This document shows, piece after piece, positions 19,222 through 28,604 of a DNA stretch of 64,000 nucleotides (position 1 is its first letter; each line of letters starts with the position of its first letter). Source of the DNA: Gammaproteobacteria bacterium (lineage in GTDB: Bacteria; Pseudomonadota; Gammaproteobacteria; Chromatiales; Chromatiaceae); NCBI GenBank assembly GCA_018812525.1, contig JAHJDE010000093.1, positions 117,475 to 181,474 of the forward strand. The letters are read 5' to 3'. Both the position numbers and the translations under genes were made by a program. The notes under the pieces were generated by a model that saw only the letters and a list, made by a program, of their open reading frames with translations, made no database searches and was not told the DNA's origin.

Positions 19222-19829
19222 TCAGGGCAGCAAGTTTCAAGCTGATCGATAGTCCACCCCATGGCGGGAAGGGGGCCTTTCCCGCGTTGTCGCGGTGGCT
19301 GTCCGTCCTCCTCCTGGCGAGCCTCTCGGCCGTGGCTGCGGCCGATGGCATCGAGGTCGAGAGTCTCTCTTCCCGCCTGCAGGAGGGTGTTTACCTGCTC
19401 GATGCGCAGATCCTTTATCAACCTTCCAAGGCGATATTGGATGCCTTGGAGCACGGCGTATCCCTAACCTTCGAAACAAGGCTGGAGGTCCTCCGGAAGG
19501 ATGCCTGGATCTGGGAGAGGTCGATCGCCAAGCATCGCCTGCGCTATCAGTTGCGTTACCATGCCCTGGTCTCCAGGTACGAATTATTTCTTCCGGACAA
19601 ACGGTCTTTGCGGTTCGCCACCCTGGAGGGGGCCTTGCGTGCCTTGGGTGAAATGGCCGACGTCGCGATCGTCAAGGAGTCCGCGTTGGAAGTGGGCCAG
19701 GAATACCAGCTACGCCTGGGGGTGAAACTCGATATCGAGTCCTTGCCCGTTCCCCTGAGGCCCAGGGCCTACCTCTCCTCCGATTGGTCCCTCTCCTACG
19801 AGCCCCGCACATGGCCCCTGGTCCGCTGA
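19218..19829 (+). CDS. DUF4390 family exported protein
   Basis: A 203-residue protein of the DUF4390 family. It has a signal peptide or anchor around residues 25-43 (WLSVLLLASLSAVAAADG), then a beta-rich domain (YLLDAQILYQPSKAILDALEHG). The family is typically encoded just before an NtrY-like kinase, as here; a sensory or envelope accessory role is possible but unproven. It begins with a 4-base ATGA overlap with rsmB and its 3' end overlaps the kinase start. Confidence 0.88.
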   Translation: MIRAASFKLIDSPPHGGKGAFPALSRWLSVLLLASLSAVAAADGIEVESLSSRLQEGVYLLDAQILYQPSKAILDALEHGVSLTFETRLEVLRKDAWIWERSIAKHRLRYQLRYHALVSRYELFLPDKRSLRFATLEGALRALGEMADVAIVKESALEVGQEYQLRLGVKLDIESLPVPLRPRAYLSSDWSLSYEPRTWPLVR

Positions 19830-22024
19830 AGCTGTCCCGTAGCGGCTGGCCGATAGGGGGGCTGCTGTTGGTTTTGTTGCTCGTGCTCCATTTTCTGAGC
19901 AGTGCTGTCCAGAACGAGGATGGGTCAAGCCGCTTCTTCGTTCCCCTCCTGCTCTTCGCCATTGGCGGCCTGATACTCCTTGCCTTCCTGATCATCGTCA
20001 GTGGTATCCGGTTGTGGCTGGAATATCGGCGAAAAAGGGTGGGCTCGCGCCTGACCCTGCGCATGGTCGTCGTGTTCCTGCTATTGTCCCTGCCGCCGGT
20101 TTCCCTGGTTTATTACTACTCCATGGAGATCATGTTGCAGGGGATCGAGCACTGGTTCGATGTGGATATCGATGGCGCCGTGGAGGATGCCCTCAAGCTC
20201 AGTCAGGTTTCGCTTGATCTGCATAAGCGGGAGAAACTCCGCCTGACCAATTACCTCATGATGGGAGTGGAGGATAGCTCCGAGACGGCGCTGGCACTCA
20301 GCATCGATGATATGCGCGAGCGCTTCGACGTGCGGGAACTGGTATTGATGGATTTGAAAAACCGCGTTATTGCATCCAGCAGCGCCAATCCCGCCGATTT
20401 GGTGCCGACCTTGCCGGAAATGGATGCGGTGCGCCAGGTCAAAGAGGGGGAGCCCTTTGTCGACCTGGTTCCCGGCAGCGACGAAGGCGGCATGATGGTG
20501 CGGGTGGTAGTGGCCGACCCCAAGGGCAGGCCCTTCATCCTACAGGCAGTCTATCAGACCTCCGAGCAGATCAGCGCCATGACAGGAAAGGTGCAGGACT
20601 CTTTCCGGCGCTATCGGGAGCTGGCCTATTTGCGCGATTCCCTGAAGTTCAGCTTCGGGTTGACGCTGGTGCTGGTCCTGCTCTATGCAACCCTGGCGGC
20701 GATCTGGGCCGCCTTTTTCTCCGCCCGGCGACTTGTGGCCCCGGTGACTCAAATTGCCGAGGGGACCCGTGCGGTAGCGGAGGGCAATTACGACAAGCAA
20801 CTACCCATGCCCAGGGGGCGGGATGAGCTGAGTTTTCTCGTCTCCTCCTTCAACTCCATGACACGCAGCATCGCCCTGGCGCGTGACATGGCCGAGCAAA
20901 GCCAGCATGAGGTGGAGACCCAGCGGGCCTATTTGCAAACGGTGCTGGGGCGGTTGTCGTCCGGGGTGATGGCCTTTGACTCGAACCTCTGCCTGCAAAC
21001 GGCCAATCCCTCGGCGCGGCAGATTCTTGGGGTGGACCTTGACGCCATGCATGGCCAACCCCTCTACCAATTGGGAGCGGAATACCCCGGTCTGCAATCC
21101 TTTGTCGAAGCCATCGAGCCGCCCCTGGCTCAGGGCCATGAGGAGTGGCGGGGCGAGGTGGCCCTCTTCACCGGGGAGGGGCGCAAGGTCCTGCTCTGCA
21201 GCGTCTCCCCCCTGGCCCCGTCGAGGGATGAGGCGGCGGGCCATGTCCTGGTGTTCGACGATGTCTCCGCCCTGTTGCAGGCGCAGCGGAACGCGGCCTG
21301 GGGCGGTGTCGCGCGGCGTCTGGCGCATGAGATAAAAAATCCGCTGACCCCGATTCAATTGTCGGCCGAACGGTTACGCCACAAGCTCCTCGACAAGTTG
21401 GTCGAGGAGGACAGGTCGATGCTGGATCGCGCTACCCGCACCATCGTGCAGCAGGTCGAGGCGATGAAGGAGATGGTCAATGCCTTTTCCGATTTTGCCC
21501 GGCCACCCAGGATGCGGGTGGAGCCCGTCCTCTTCGATGCCTTCGTGAACGATGCCCTCGATCTCTATCGGGTGGCGGGCCATGGCCCGACGCTCAGTGT
21601 CGATCTGGCGGCCGGTTCTGCGAAAGTTGACGCAGACCCGAACCGATTGCGGCAGATACTGGTGAACCTGGTTAAAAATGCCCTGGAGGCACTGGAGCCG
21701 GTGCCTGACGGCCGCATCCTGGTAGCCAGCCGGCTCGGGAAAGGGGCTGAAAACCATTTCGTGGAGCTGGAGGTGAGTGATAATGGCCCCGGTTTTTCCA
21801 GTCAGGCGCTGCAACAGCTGTTCGAACCCTACGTCACCACCAAGACCAAGGGTAGTGGCCTGGGACTGGCCATTGTGAAGAAGATCGTGGAAGAGCACGG
21901 CGGCATGATCCGTGCGGAAAATCTGAATGAGGGCGGCGCCCGTGTCCTGCTGTATTTGCCTTTGCTGAATACCGACGGCGAGGTTGGAGAAGTGGCGTTG
22001 CCCTTGGAGATGGCGCACAAATGA
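19811..22024 (+). CDS. ntrY: NtrY-type membrane sensor histidine kinase
   Basis: Two-component kinase with three N-terminal membrane segments, a periplasmic loop, a fourth segment near residues 280-310, HAMP, a PAS-like region, then the HisKA H-box (RLAHEIKNPLTPIQLSAERL) and an ATPase domain with LVNLVKNALEAL, DNGPGF and GSGLGLAIVKKI. This is the NtrY architecture, linked in other bacteria to nitrogen, redox or envelope control. The frame extends to 19784, but the ATG at 19811 reduces overlap with DUF4390. It overlaps ntrX by 4 bases, so the pair is translationally coupled. The signal sensed is unknown. Confidence 0.92.
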   Translation: MAPGPLKLSRSGWPIGGLLLVLLLVLHFLSSAVQNEDGSSRFFVPLLLFAIGGLILLAFLIIVSGIRLWLEYRRKRVGSRLTLRMVVVFLLLSLPPVSLVYYYSMEIMLQGIEHWFDVDIDGAVEDALKLSQVSLDLHKREKLRLTNYLMMGVEDSSETALALSIDDMRERFDVRELVLMDLKNRVIASSSANPADLVPTLPEMDAVRQVKEGEPFVDLVPGSDEGGMMVRVVVADPKGRPFILQAVYQTSEQISAMTGKVQDSFRRYRELAYLRDSLKFSFGLTLVLVLLYATLAAIWAAFFSARRLVAPVTQIAEGTRAVAEGNYDKQLPMPRGRDELSFLVSSFNSMTRSIALARDMAEQSQHEVETQRAYLQTVLGRLSSGVMAFDSNLCLQTANPSARQILGVDLDAMHGQPLYQLGAEYPGLQSFVEAIEPPLAQGHEEWRGEVALFTGEGRKVLLCSVSPLAPSRDEAAGHVLVFDDVSALLQAQRNAAWGGVARRLAHEIKNPLTPIQLSAERLRHKLLDKLVEEDRSMLDRATRTIVQQVEAMKEMVNAFSDFARPPRMRVEPVLFDAFVNDALDLYRVAGHGPTLSVDLAAGSAKVDADPNRLRQILVNLVKNALEALEPVPDGRILVASRLGKGAENHFVELEVSDNGPGFSSQALQQLFEPYVTTKTKGSGLGLAIVKKIVEEHGGMIRAENLNEGGARVLLYLPLLNTDGEVGEVALPLEMAHK

Positions 22025-23391
22025 GCGAAGCCTACATTTTGGTTGTGGATGACGAGCCGGATATCCGGGGCCTGGTCCAGGAGATTCTCCAGGACGAAGG
22101 TTATCGGGTGGCCGTGGCGGAAAACGGTGAATGCGCGCGCAAGGCCATGCGGGAGCGTCGTCCCGATCTGGCCCTGCTGGATATCTGGATGCCGGATGTG
22201 GATGGCATCACCCTGCTCAAGGAATGGGGCGAGAGCGGTGACCTTCCCTGCCCGATCGTCATGATGTCGGGGCATGGGACGGTCGAGACGGCGGTCGAGG
22301 CCACTCGTCTGGGTGCCTATGATTTCCTGGAAAAGCCCCTGTCGCTGGCCAAGCTGTTGCTGACAGTGGAGCGGGCCTTGGAGACCGACCGCTTGCAGCA
22401 GGAAAATCTGGGCCTGCGCAGCCAGTCCTCGCAGCCGATGGAACCCGTTGGCAAGAGCGCAGCCATGCACCGCCTGCGCGAGCAGGTTCGCCGCATCGCC
22501 GTGCATGACACCTGGGTCTTGATCACAGGTGAACCCGGTAGCGGGCGCGAGACCTTTGCCCATTTCCTCCATTCGCAGAGCCCGCGCCGTGCCAATCCCT
22601 TCGTTAAGGTGGCAGTCTCCGCCATTCCCCGGGAGAACGCCGCCCGTGAATTGTTCGGGAGCGAGCAGGATGGACAGATCCGTTACGGTATCTTCGAGCA
22701 GGCCAGGGGCGGGACCCTTTTTCTCGACGAGGTGGCCGACATGGACGAGGAGGCGCAGTCCCATCTCCTGGGTGCCCTTGAGAAGAATGCCTTCGTGCGG
22801 GTGGGCGGCAGCGAGCCGGTCAGCATTAATGCCCGTATTGTGGCGGCAACCCAGGAGAATCTGGCCGAGCGGGTAAGGCAGGGCGAGTTTCGCGAGGAGC
22901 TTTTTTTTCACCTCAATGTTGTTCCCCTGCACATCCCTTCCCTTCGTGAGCACGCCGAGGATATTTCAGAGTTGTTGTGCTATTACGTGGACCACTTCGT
23001 CATCCACGAGCGGCTCCCGTACCGCCATTTCGATGTGAGGGCGCAGAATTTCATGCGCAACTACCCTTGGCCGGGCAATGTGCGCGAACTGAAGAATTTG
23101 GTGCAGCGCTTGATGATCCTGGGATCTTCCGAGGAGGTTGGACTGGAAGAAGTGCAGACGGCCTTGACCGCTGCAGTCAGTGAAGGCCCTGGCGGTGCAC
23201 CGTTTGCGCTGAATCTTGACCAGCCCTTGCGTCAGGCGCGCGAGGAGTTCGAGAAGATCTACCTTGAGTATCAGTTGGATAAATACAAGGGGAACGTCAG
23301 CCGGGTGGCCCAGGAGGTCGGCATGGAACGGACGCACCTCTACCGGAAGATGCGTGCCGTCGGGATCGAGATCAAGGATCGCAAGCCATGA
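22021..23391 (+). CDS. ntrX: NtrX-like response regulator with degenerate AAA+ domain
   Basis: A 456-residue regulator with a receiver domain ([11 protein letters not shown], phosphorylatable Asp in [10 protein letters not shown], Lys in FLEKPL), a sigma-54-type AAA+ domain and a Fis-like HTH ([21 protein letters not shown]). Two key features differ from active sigma-54 activators. The Walker A reads GEPGSGRET with Arg instead of Lys. The GAFTGA loop that contacts sigma-54 is missing: the protein goes from [14 protein letters not shown] straight to [18 protein letters not shown]. It therefore probably does not open sigma-54 promoters by the usual mechanism and may act as a DNA-binding regulator instead. 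Coupled to ntrY and trkA by 4-base overlaps. Confidence 0.9.
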   Translation: MSEAYILVVDDEPDIRGLVQEILQDEGYRVAVAENGECARKAMRERRPDLALLDIWMPDVDGITLLKEWGESGDLPCPIVMMSGHGTVETAVEATRLGAYDFLEKPLSLAKLLLTVERALETDRLQQENLGLRSQSSQPMEPVGKSAAMHRLREQVRRIAVHDTWVLITGEPGSGRETFAHFLHSQSPRRANPFVKVAVSAIPRENAARELFGSEQDGQIRYGIFEQARGGTLFLDEVADMDEEAQSHLLGALEKNAFVRVGGSEPVSINARIVAATQENLAERVRQGEFREELFFHLNVVPLHIPSLREHAEDISELLCYYVDHFVIHERLPYRHFDVRAQNFMRNYPWPGNVRELKNLVQRLMILGSSEEVGLEEVQTALTAAVSEGPGGAPFALNLDQPLRQAREEFEKIYLEYQLDKYKGNVSRVAQEVGMERTHLYRKMRAVGIEIKDRKP

Positions 23392-24764
23392 AGATACTGA
23401 TCCTGGGCGCCGGGCAGGTCGGCTCCTCGGTTGCGGAAAACCTGGCCAGCGAGTCGAACGATATCACCGTCATAGACCAGGACGGGCGGCTCTTGCAGGA
23501 GATGCAGGATCGTCTGGATATCCGCACTGTGCTGGGACATGCAGCCCATCCGGGGGTATTGCTGCGGGCGGGGGCGGAGGATGTCGACATGGTCATCGCA
23601 GTGACCAACAGCGACGAGACCAACATGGTGGCCTGTCAGGTCCTCCATACCCTATTCCGCACGCCGACCCGTATCGCCCGCGTTCGTGCGGTGGAGTACC
23701 TTCAGGAACCAGCCCTGTTTGGCGCGAACGCCCTGCCGATCGATGTCTTGATCAGCCCTGAGCAATTGGTGACCGATTATATCCTGCGGGTGATTCAGCA
23801 CCCCGGCGCCCTGCAGGTCCTGGATTTCGCCGATGGCAAGGTTCGCCTGGTGGCATTGCGGGCCTACCACGGAGGTACATTGGTGGGGAGCGAGCTTAGA
23901 GAACTGCGTTCCCATATGCCACCCAAGGCCGATGCCCGGGTTGCCGCCATCTATCGCAAGGGCAAGGCCATCAAGCCCCAAGGCCATACCCTCATCGAGG
24001 CCGAGGATGAGGTCTTCTTTATCGCCGCTTCCAAGAACATTCGCGCGGTAATGGCTGAGTTGAGAGGTAAGGAGAAACCCTCCCGCCGCATCATCATCGC
24101 TGGTGGCGGCAACATCGGTGTCCGCCTGGCCCGCGCCCTGCAAAAGGATTACCGGGTCAAGATCATTGAGTGCAATCTCGACGGGGCACGGCGCATTTCA
24201 GAGGAGTTGAGCCGCACCATCGTGCTGCATGGGGATGCCGCCGACGGCGATCTGCTGCTGGAGGAGAATATCGAGGGCACCGATATCTTTGTCGCCGTTA
24301 CCAACGATGATGAGGTGAATATCCTCTCCGCCATGCTGGCCAAGCAGCTCGGGGCCAAAAAGGTGATGGCCCTGATCAACCGGCAGGCCTACGTGGATCT
24401 AGTCGAGAGCGGCCCCATCGATATCGCCATCTCGCCGCAACAGGCCACAATCGGGACCCTTCTCACCTATGTGCGCAAGGCCGACGTGAGCGCGGTCCAC
24501 TCACTGCGAAAGGGGGCGGCCGAGGCCATAGAGGCGGTGGCACACGGGGATCGCGCCTCCTCAAAAGTTGTCGGTCGCGCCATCGAGGATATCGATCTGC
24601 CGGACGGGGCGAGCATCGCAGCAGTCGTTCGGGGTGAGGAAGTGATCATTGCCCACCATGACACGGTCATAGAGGAGGAGGACCATGTCATCCTCTTTCT
24701 GGTGGACAAGCGCAAGGTGACCGAGGTGGAGCGTCTGTTTCAGGTCGGGATTACCTTTCTTTGA
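23388..24764 (+). CDS. trkA: Trk system potassium uptake protein TrkA
   Basis: Cytoplasmic NAD(H)-binding gating subunit of Trk potassium channels. The 458-residue protein has two repeated RCK_N-RCK_C halves, starting [20 protein letters not shown] and, in the second half, [20 protein letters not shown]. Normal length. The membrane partner trkH is not in the window. It overlaps ntrX by 4 bases, ending the def operon; no hairpin terminator is visible in the 22 bases before the convergent next gene. Confidence 0.96.
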   Translation: MKILILGAGQVGSSVAENLASESNDITVIDQDGRLLQEMQDRLDIRTVLGHAAHPGVLLRAGAEDVDMVIAVTNSDETNMVACQVLHTLFRTPTRIARVRAVEYLQEPALFGANALPIDVLISPEQLVTDYILRVIQHPGALQVLDFADGKVRLVALRAYHGGTLVGSELRELRSHMPPKADARVAAIYRKGKAIKPQGHTLIEAEDEVFFIAASKNIRAVMAELRGKEKPSRRIIIAGGGNIGVRLARALQKDYRVKIIECNLDGARRISEELSRTIVLHGDAADGDLLLEENIEGTDIFVAVTNDDEVNILSAMLAKQLGAKKVMALINRQAYVDLVESGPIDIAISPQQATIGTLLTYVRKADVSAVHSLRKGAAEAIEAVAHGDRASSKVVGRAIEDIDLPDGASIAAVVRGEEVIIAHHDTVIEEEDHVILFLVDKRKVTEVERLFQVGITFL

Positions 24765-24786
24765 GATATTGCAGAGCGCAGCCTTG

Positions 24787-25428
24787 TCACTCTTCTGGGC
24801 GAAACAGGGCCAATGTCTCGGCGGCAATCTCGCTGACCTCCGGGTTGTCATCGTCCAGCAGGGACTCGACGAGGGGGCGGGAGGAGGCATCGCCGCAAAT
24901 GCCGAGATAGTGGCAGGCATCGGCCCTGACCTGGGGTTCGCCAGAGGATATCAACTGGGCCAGGGGGGCAACCGCGTATTGCAGGGCATCGTCGCCTTCC
25001 AGATCCTCCACCAGGGCGCCGATGCCGATGCGCAGGGCCATTGGGACCCTCGTGTCGCCGAGCAGGGGGATGATCTCTGTCAGGGTGGAGGGGCGCTCCC
25101 TGATTCGCCGCCTCGCCTCGGGGAGCCGGCGTTGCTCGACCAGGTAGGCGATGTATTGCGACTGGCCGCTGTTGTTGGCGGTGTGGTCGGCCCAATCAGC
25201 CAGTTCGGATGGGCTGCGCACCCCTTCGAGCCTGAACTCTCCGATCTGGCACCAGGGCACGGAGCGCACACCATGTGCCTCGGCCACTTCGGCATGGAGG
25301 CCGACATTGACGATCTCCAGCCGCCCCAGTTTTCCCTGTTTGACCAATTGGGTCAGGTGGTCAATCATGGCCGGGCACTGGGGGCAGCCAGTGGCAACAA
25401 GCAGCAGGGCGTCGGTGCCGTCAGGCAT
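24787..25428 (-). CDS. Thioredoxin-fold/HEAT-repeat protein
   Basis: The N-terminal ~85 residues look like a thioredoxin fold with a CPQC active-site motif (LLVATGCPQCPAMIDHLTQL) and a cis-Pro-like SVPW. The C-terminal ~90 residues form HEAT-like helical repeats (VRADACHYLGICGDASSRPLVESLLDDDNPEVSEIAAETL). The frame is open to 25617, but ATG 25428 (MPDGTDALLLV) has an AAAGGA ribosome site 9 bases away, so I use it, giving 213 residues. It is divergent from aprBA. The function is unknown; a thiol or persulfide role with sulfur metabolism is suggested only by CPQC and location. Confidence 0.82.
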   Translation of the reverse strand: MPDGTDALLLVATGCPQCPAMIDHLTQLVKQGKLGRLEIVNVGLHAEVAEAHGVRSVPWCQIGEFRLEGVRSPSELADWADHTANNSGQSQYIAYLVEQRRLPEARRRIRERPSTLTEIIPLLGDTRVPMALRIGIGALVEDLEGDDALQYAVAPLAQLISSGEPQVRADACHYLGICGDASSRPLVESLLDDDNPEVSEIAAETLALFRPEE

Positions 25429-25530
25429 GGCATGGGTCCTTTGGAAGTCTGTCCGTCCTATATATATGAAACCGGTGGCGATCTCTAGCGCATACAGCGA
25501 CAATCCGCCTAATTGCCTTCCCCTGATCGT

Positions 25531-25613
25531 TCCCTCTCCCCAACCCTGAGCAGGCTGCTCCCGGCGTTGCCAACCGACTACCTCCCTGTAGTCGTCTCCC
25601 AGAGGGAGAGGGA
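25531..25613. repeat. REP-like palindromic sequence
   Basis: TCCCTCTCCC (25531-25540) and GGGAGAGGGA (25604-25613) are inverted. Inside lies a second hairpin, CGACTAC/GTAGTCG, around CTCCCT (25575-25594). It resembles dispersed intergenic palindromes of proteobacteria. It lies upstream of the thioredoxin/HEAT gene. Confidence 0.5.
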
Positions 25614-25905
25614 GCAAGCGGGCGCTCCGCGACCTTCATTGAAAGGGCGATGACTCGGGAAACCCTTATGGAAATGGTCAAATAAAGCGACCTTATGGGA
25701 TCAGTTTATAAAACTGTTTGGCGCAAGCCCCCGTTAATCATTATCTTCCCACTTCCCAAATTATGTGTGGATGGGCTATTCATGCCCACCTGATGTCAGG
25801 ACCCGCGCATGATGTTTTTCGCGGGGGGGTCTTGGGGCCGCGTTTCACTTTAAACGCCTCGTGCGAGGCGCTGTTTCACTGCAAGTGATTTTAGGAGAAC
25901 CGACT
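25614..25905 (+). promoter_or_regulatory. aprBA upstream region and leader
   Basis: This is the 292 bases before aprB. It holds a near-palindrome CAGTT-N5-AACTG (25702-25716), a GC hairpin with CCCGCG/CGCGGG arms (25802-25807/25820-25825) followed by a run of G, and a leader hairpin CGCCTC-GTGC-GAGGCG (25855-25870). GTTTCACT occurs twice around that hairpin. AGGAG at about 25893-25897 is the aprB ribosome site. No confident -35/-10 pair was found; the layout suggests a structured 5' leader. Confidence 0.45.
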
Positions 25906-26379
25906 ATGCCAACATTTGTGCGTACTGATAAGTGCGATGGCTGTAAGGGCCAGGACAAGACTGCGTGCATGTACATCTGCCCGCACAACCTGATGAAACT
26001 GGACAAGGACGGTTCCGAGACCGGCCACGCCATGAAGTCCTTCAATCAGGAGCCCGAACAGTGCTGGGAATGCTATTCCTGTATCAAGATCTGCCCACAG
26101 CAGGCCATTGAAGCCCGTCCCTATGCCGACATCGTTCCCCTGGGCGGCTCCGTGCAGCCCCTGCGCGGCACTGATTCCATCATGTGGACCATCAAGTTCC
26201 GCAATGGCACCATGAAGCGCTTCAAGTTCCCGATCCGCACCACCCCCGAAGGCTCCATTGATTGCTACGGCGGCAAGCCCGCTGCAGATATCACCAAGAT
26301 TGGCTCGTCTGGTTTCTTCAACCACAACGAGCAGAAAGGCTATCGCGACGGCAATCCCGCTGAGCTGATTTGCAAGTAA
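25906..26379 (+). CDS. aprB: Adenylylsulfate reductase beta subunit
   Basis: Iron-sulfur subunit of APS reductase, carrying electrons between the AprA flavin and the outside partner. The 157-residue protein shows two [4Fe-4S] sites: CDGCKGQDKTACMYICPHN at residues ~10-28 and CWECYSCIKICPQ near 47-59. A C-terminal tail wraps AprA in known structures. The start at 25906 (MPTFVRTDKCDG) follows AGGAG and matches family N termini; the frame itself opens at 25861. In sulfur oxidisers the enzyme runs in reverse, making APS from sulfite and AMP. aprA follows after 52 bases. Confidence 0.97.
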   Translation: MPTFVRTDKCDGCKGQDKTACMYICPHNLMKLDKDGSETGHAMKSFNQEPEQCWECYSCIKICPQQAIEARPYADIVPLGGSVQPLRGTDSIMWTIKFRNGTMKRFKFPIRTTPEGSIDCYGGKPAADITKIGSSGFFNHNEQKGYRDGNPAELICK

Positions 26380-26431
26380 GGCGTTTGCCGACTGCTGCAA
26401 ACCTATTTCTGAAATTTTAGAGGTAAGAATA

Positions 26432-28462
26432 ATGGCTGGAGAATTTGGAAATCCCGAGGTAGTCCAGGAAGAAGTTGACATCCTCATCATCGGTGGTGGC
26501 ATGGGCGCCTGCGGCGCTGCATACGAAATCGGTCCCTGGCTCGACGCTGCCAAGCAGCAGGGCGTAGACATCAAGGTCAAGGTTGTCGATAAGGCCGCCC
26601 TCGACCGTTCCGGCGCCGTCGCTCAGGGCCTGTCCGCTATCAACACCTACATTGGTCCCGAGCAGGACCCCGCTGACTACGCCCGCATGGTCTCCAACGA
26701 CCTGATGGGCATCACTCGCGACGATCTGGCTTACGACCTGGGTCGCCACGTTGACGAGTCCGTGCATCTGTTCGAAGAGTGGGGCCTGCCGATCTGGAAG
26801 CTCGATGCCAACGGCGAGCGTCATGACGGTGCAGCCGCCATCGGCGAAGGCCTGGCCAGCCTGAAGGATGGCGGCAAGCCCGTCCGTTCCGGCAAGTGGC
26901 AGATCATGATCAACGGCGAATCCTATAAGTGGATCGTTGCCGAGGCCGCCAAGAAGGCCCTGGGCATGGATCGCATCCAGGAACGTGTCTTCATCGTCAA
27001 GCTGGTCAATGACAAGAACGATAAGAATCGAGTTGCCGGAGCCGTCGGCTTCTCCGTTCGTGAACACAAGCTGTTCGTCTACAAGTTCAAGGCCTGCCTG
27101 CTGGTTGCCGGCGGCTGCGTCAACCTGTTCCGTCCCCGCTCCGTCGGTGAAGGTCAGGGCCGCGCCTGGTATCCCGTTTGGAACGCCGGCTCCACCTACG
27201 CCATGGCCGCCGAGGCCGGCGCTGAGCTGACCATGATGGAAAACCGCTTCGTACCCGCCCGCTTCAAGGACGGTTACGGCCCTGTGGGCGCATGGTTCCT
27301 CCTGTTCAAGTCCCAGGCCACCAACGCCTTTGGTGAAGTCTACATGGTGCGCAACAAGGAGATGTTGAACGACTATCCTCCCTACGGTCAGGCTGCCGTT
27401 CCCGCCTCTTGCCTTCGTAACCACCTGATGCTCAAGGAGATGAAGGAAGGCCGCGGCCCCATCTGGATGGATACCGTCACCGCCCTCGCCAAGCTGCGCG
27501 ATACCCTGTCTCCCCGCGAAGTCAAGCACCTGGAAGCAGAGGCTTGGGAAGACTTCCTTGATATGTGTATCGGCCAGTGCGGTATCTGGGCCGGTGAAAA
27601 CATCGAACCGGAGAAGAAGAACTCCGAACTGATGCCCACCGAACCCTACCTGCTTGGTTCACACTCCGGTTGCTGTGGTATCTGGGTCTCCGGTCCCGAG
27701 GACGTCGGTGCGCCGACTTCCGAAGAGCATGCCGAGAAGGGCAAGGTCCCGGCTCACCTGCCGCAGGGCTGGAACTGGGGTTATCGCGGGATGACCACCG
27801 TCAAGGGTCTGTTCACCGCTGCTGACGGTGTTGGCGCGTCCGGCCACAAGTTCTCCTCCGGTTCCCATGCCGAAGGCCGCATGTGTGCCAAGTCCATGGT
27901 GAAGTACGTCATGGACAATAAGGACATGGCTCCTGAGCTGGATACCGACGTAGACACCCTGATCACCGAGATCTATCGTCCGGTCCGCAACTTCCTGGAG
28001 TTTAAGGACTACAGCACCGCCATCGACGTCAACCCCAACTACATCACCCCCAAGATGTTGCAGTTCCGACTGCAGAAGATCATGGACGAGTATGTTGCCG
28101 GTGTGGCCACCTACTACACCACCAACAACATCATGTTGGATCTTGCCGAGCAGAAGTTGGGCATGCTGAAGGAAGATGCGCTCAAGATGCGTGCAAAGGA
28201 CCTGCACGAGCTGCTGCGTGCATGGGAAAACTACCATCGCATCCTGACCGCCGAAGCTCACATGAAACACATCCAGTTCCGTGAAGAATCCCGTTATCCG
28301 GGCTTCTACTACCGCATGGACAAGAACTTCGTGGACGAAGAAAACTGGAAGTGCTTCGTGAACTCCATCTACGACAAGAGCACCAAGACCTGGACCGTGT
28401 TCAAGCGCGCCCACAAGGATCTGGTGGACAAGAGCAAGCTGTTCAAGGCTGCCGCCCACTAA
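26432..28462 (+). CDS. aprA: Adenylylsulfate reductase alpha subunit
   Basis: FAD-containing catalytic subunit of dissimilatory APS reductase, related to the fumarate reductase family. The 676 residues include the Rossmann start VDILIIGGGMGACGAAYEI near residue 13 and the FAD-contact region ADGVGASGHKFSSGSHAEGR near 468. The ribosome site GAGGTAAG precedes the ATG. Codon choice is strongly biased towards C-ending codons compared with neighbours, consistent with very high expression. Together with qmoABhdrCB this marks dissimilatory sulfur metabolism. A strong terminator follows at 28488-28520. Confidence 0.98.
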   Translation: MAGEFGNPEVVQEEVDILIIGGGMGACGAAYEIGPWLDAAKQQGVDIKVKVVDKAALDRSGAVAQGLSAINTYIGPEQDPADYARMVSNDLMGITRDDLAYDLGRHVDESVHLFEEWGLPIWKLDANGERHDGAAAIGEGLASLKDGGKPVRSGKWQIMINGESYKWIVAEAAKKALGMDRIQERVFIVKLVNDKNDKNRVAGAVGFSVREHKLFVYKFKACLLVAGGCVNLFRPRSVGEGQGRAWYPVWNAGSTYAMAAEAGAELTMMENRFVPARFKDGYGPVGAWFLLFKSQATNAFGEVYMVRNKEMLNDYPPYGQAAVPASCLRNHLMLKEMKEGRGPIWMDTVTALAKLRDTLSPREVKHLEAEAWEDFLDMCIGQCGIWAGENIEPEKKNSELMPTEPYLLGSHSGCCGIWVSGPEDVGAPTSEEHAEKGKVPAHLPQGWNWGYRGMTTVKGLFTAADGVGASGHKFSSGSHAEGRMCAKSMVKYVMDNKDMAPELDTDVDTLITEIYRPVRNFLEFKDYSTAIDVNPNYITPKMLQFRLQKIMDEYVAGVATYYTTNNIMLDLAEQKLGMLKEDALKMRAKDLHELLRAWENYHRILTAEAHMKHIQFREESRYPGFYYRMDKNFVDEENWKCFVNSIYDKSTKTWTVFKRAHKDLVDKSKLFKAAAH

Positions 28463-28487
28463 TCCCCTGGGGATAGTGGACTAGGAG

Positions 28488-28520
28488 TCCGGGCGTCCTT
28501 GGGCGCCCGGATTTTTTTTT
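28488..28520 (+). terminator. Rho-independent terminator after aprA
   Basis: TCCGGGCG (28488-28495) pairs with CGCCCGGA (28504-28511) around an 8-base loop, followed by nine T. It ends the aprBA transcript 26 bases after the stop codon. Confidence 0.93.
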
Positions 28521-28604
28521 GCCATCGATTAAGCCGTGGTTTTTTGACGGCTGTCATTGATTTATCCTTCCCCGGATTTGAACGAACTCGAATTGGCTAA
28601 GTAA

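Noticed and set aside
21829..22953. Open frame of 374 codons on the minus strand opposite ntrY/ntrX
   Set aside because: It covers the end of ntrY and part of ntrX, both with clear motifs; no independent support.
26417..27529. Open frame of 370 codons on the minus strand inside aprA
   Set aside because: It is the mirror of the highly biased codons of aprA and has no ribosome site or recognisable domain.
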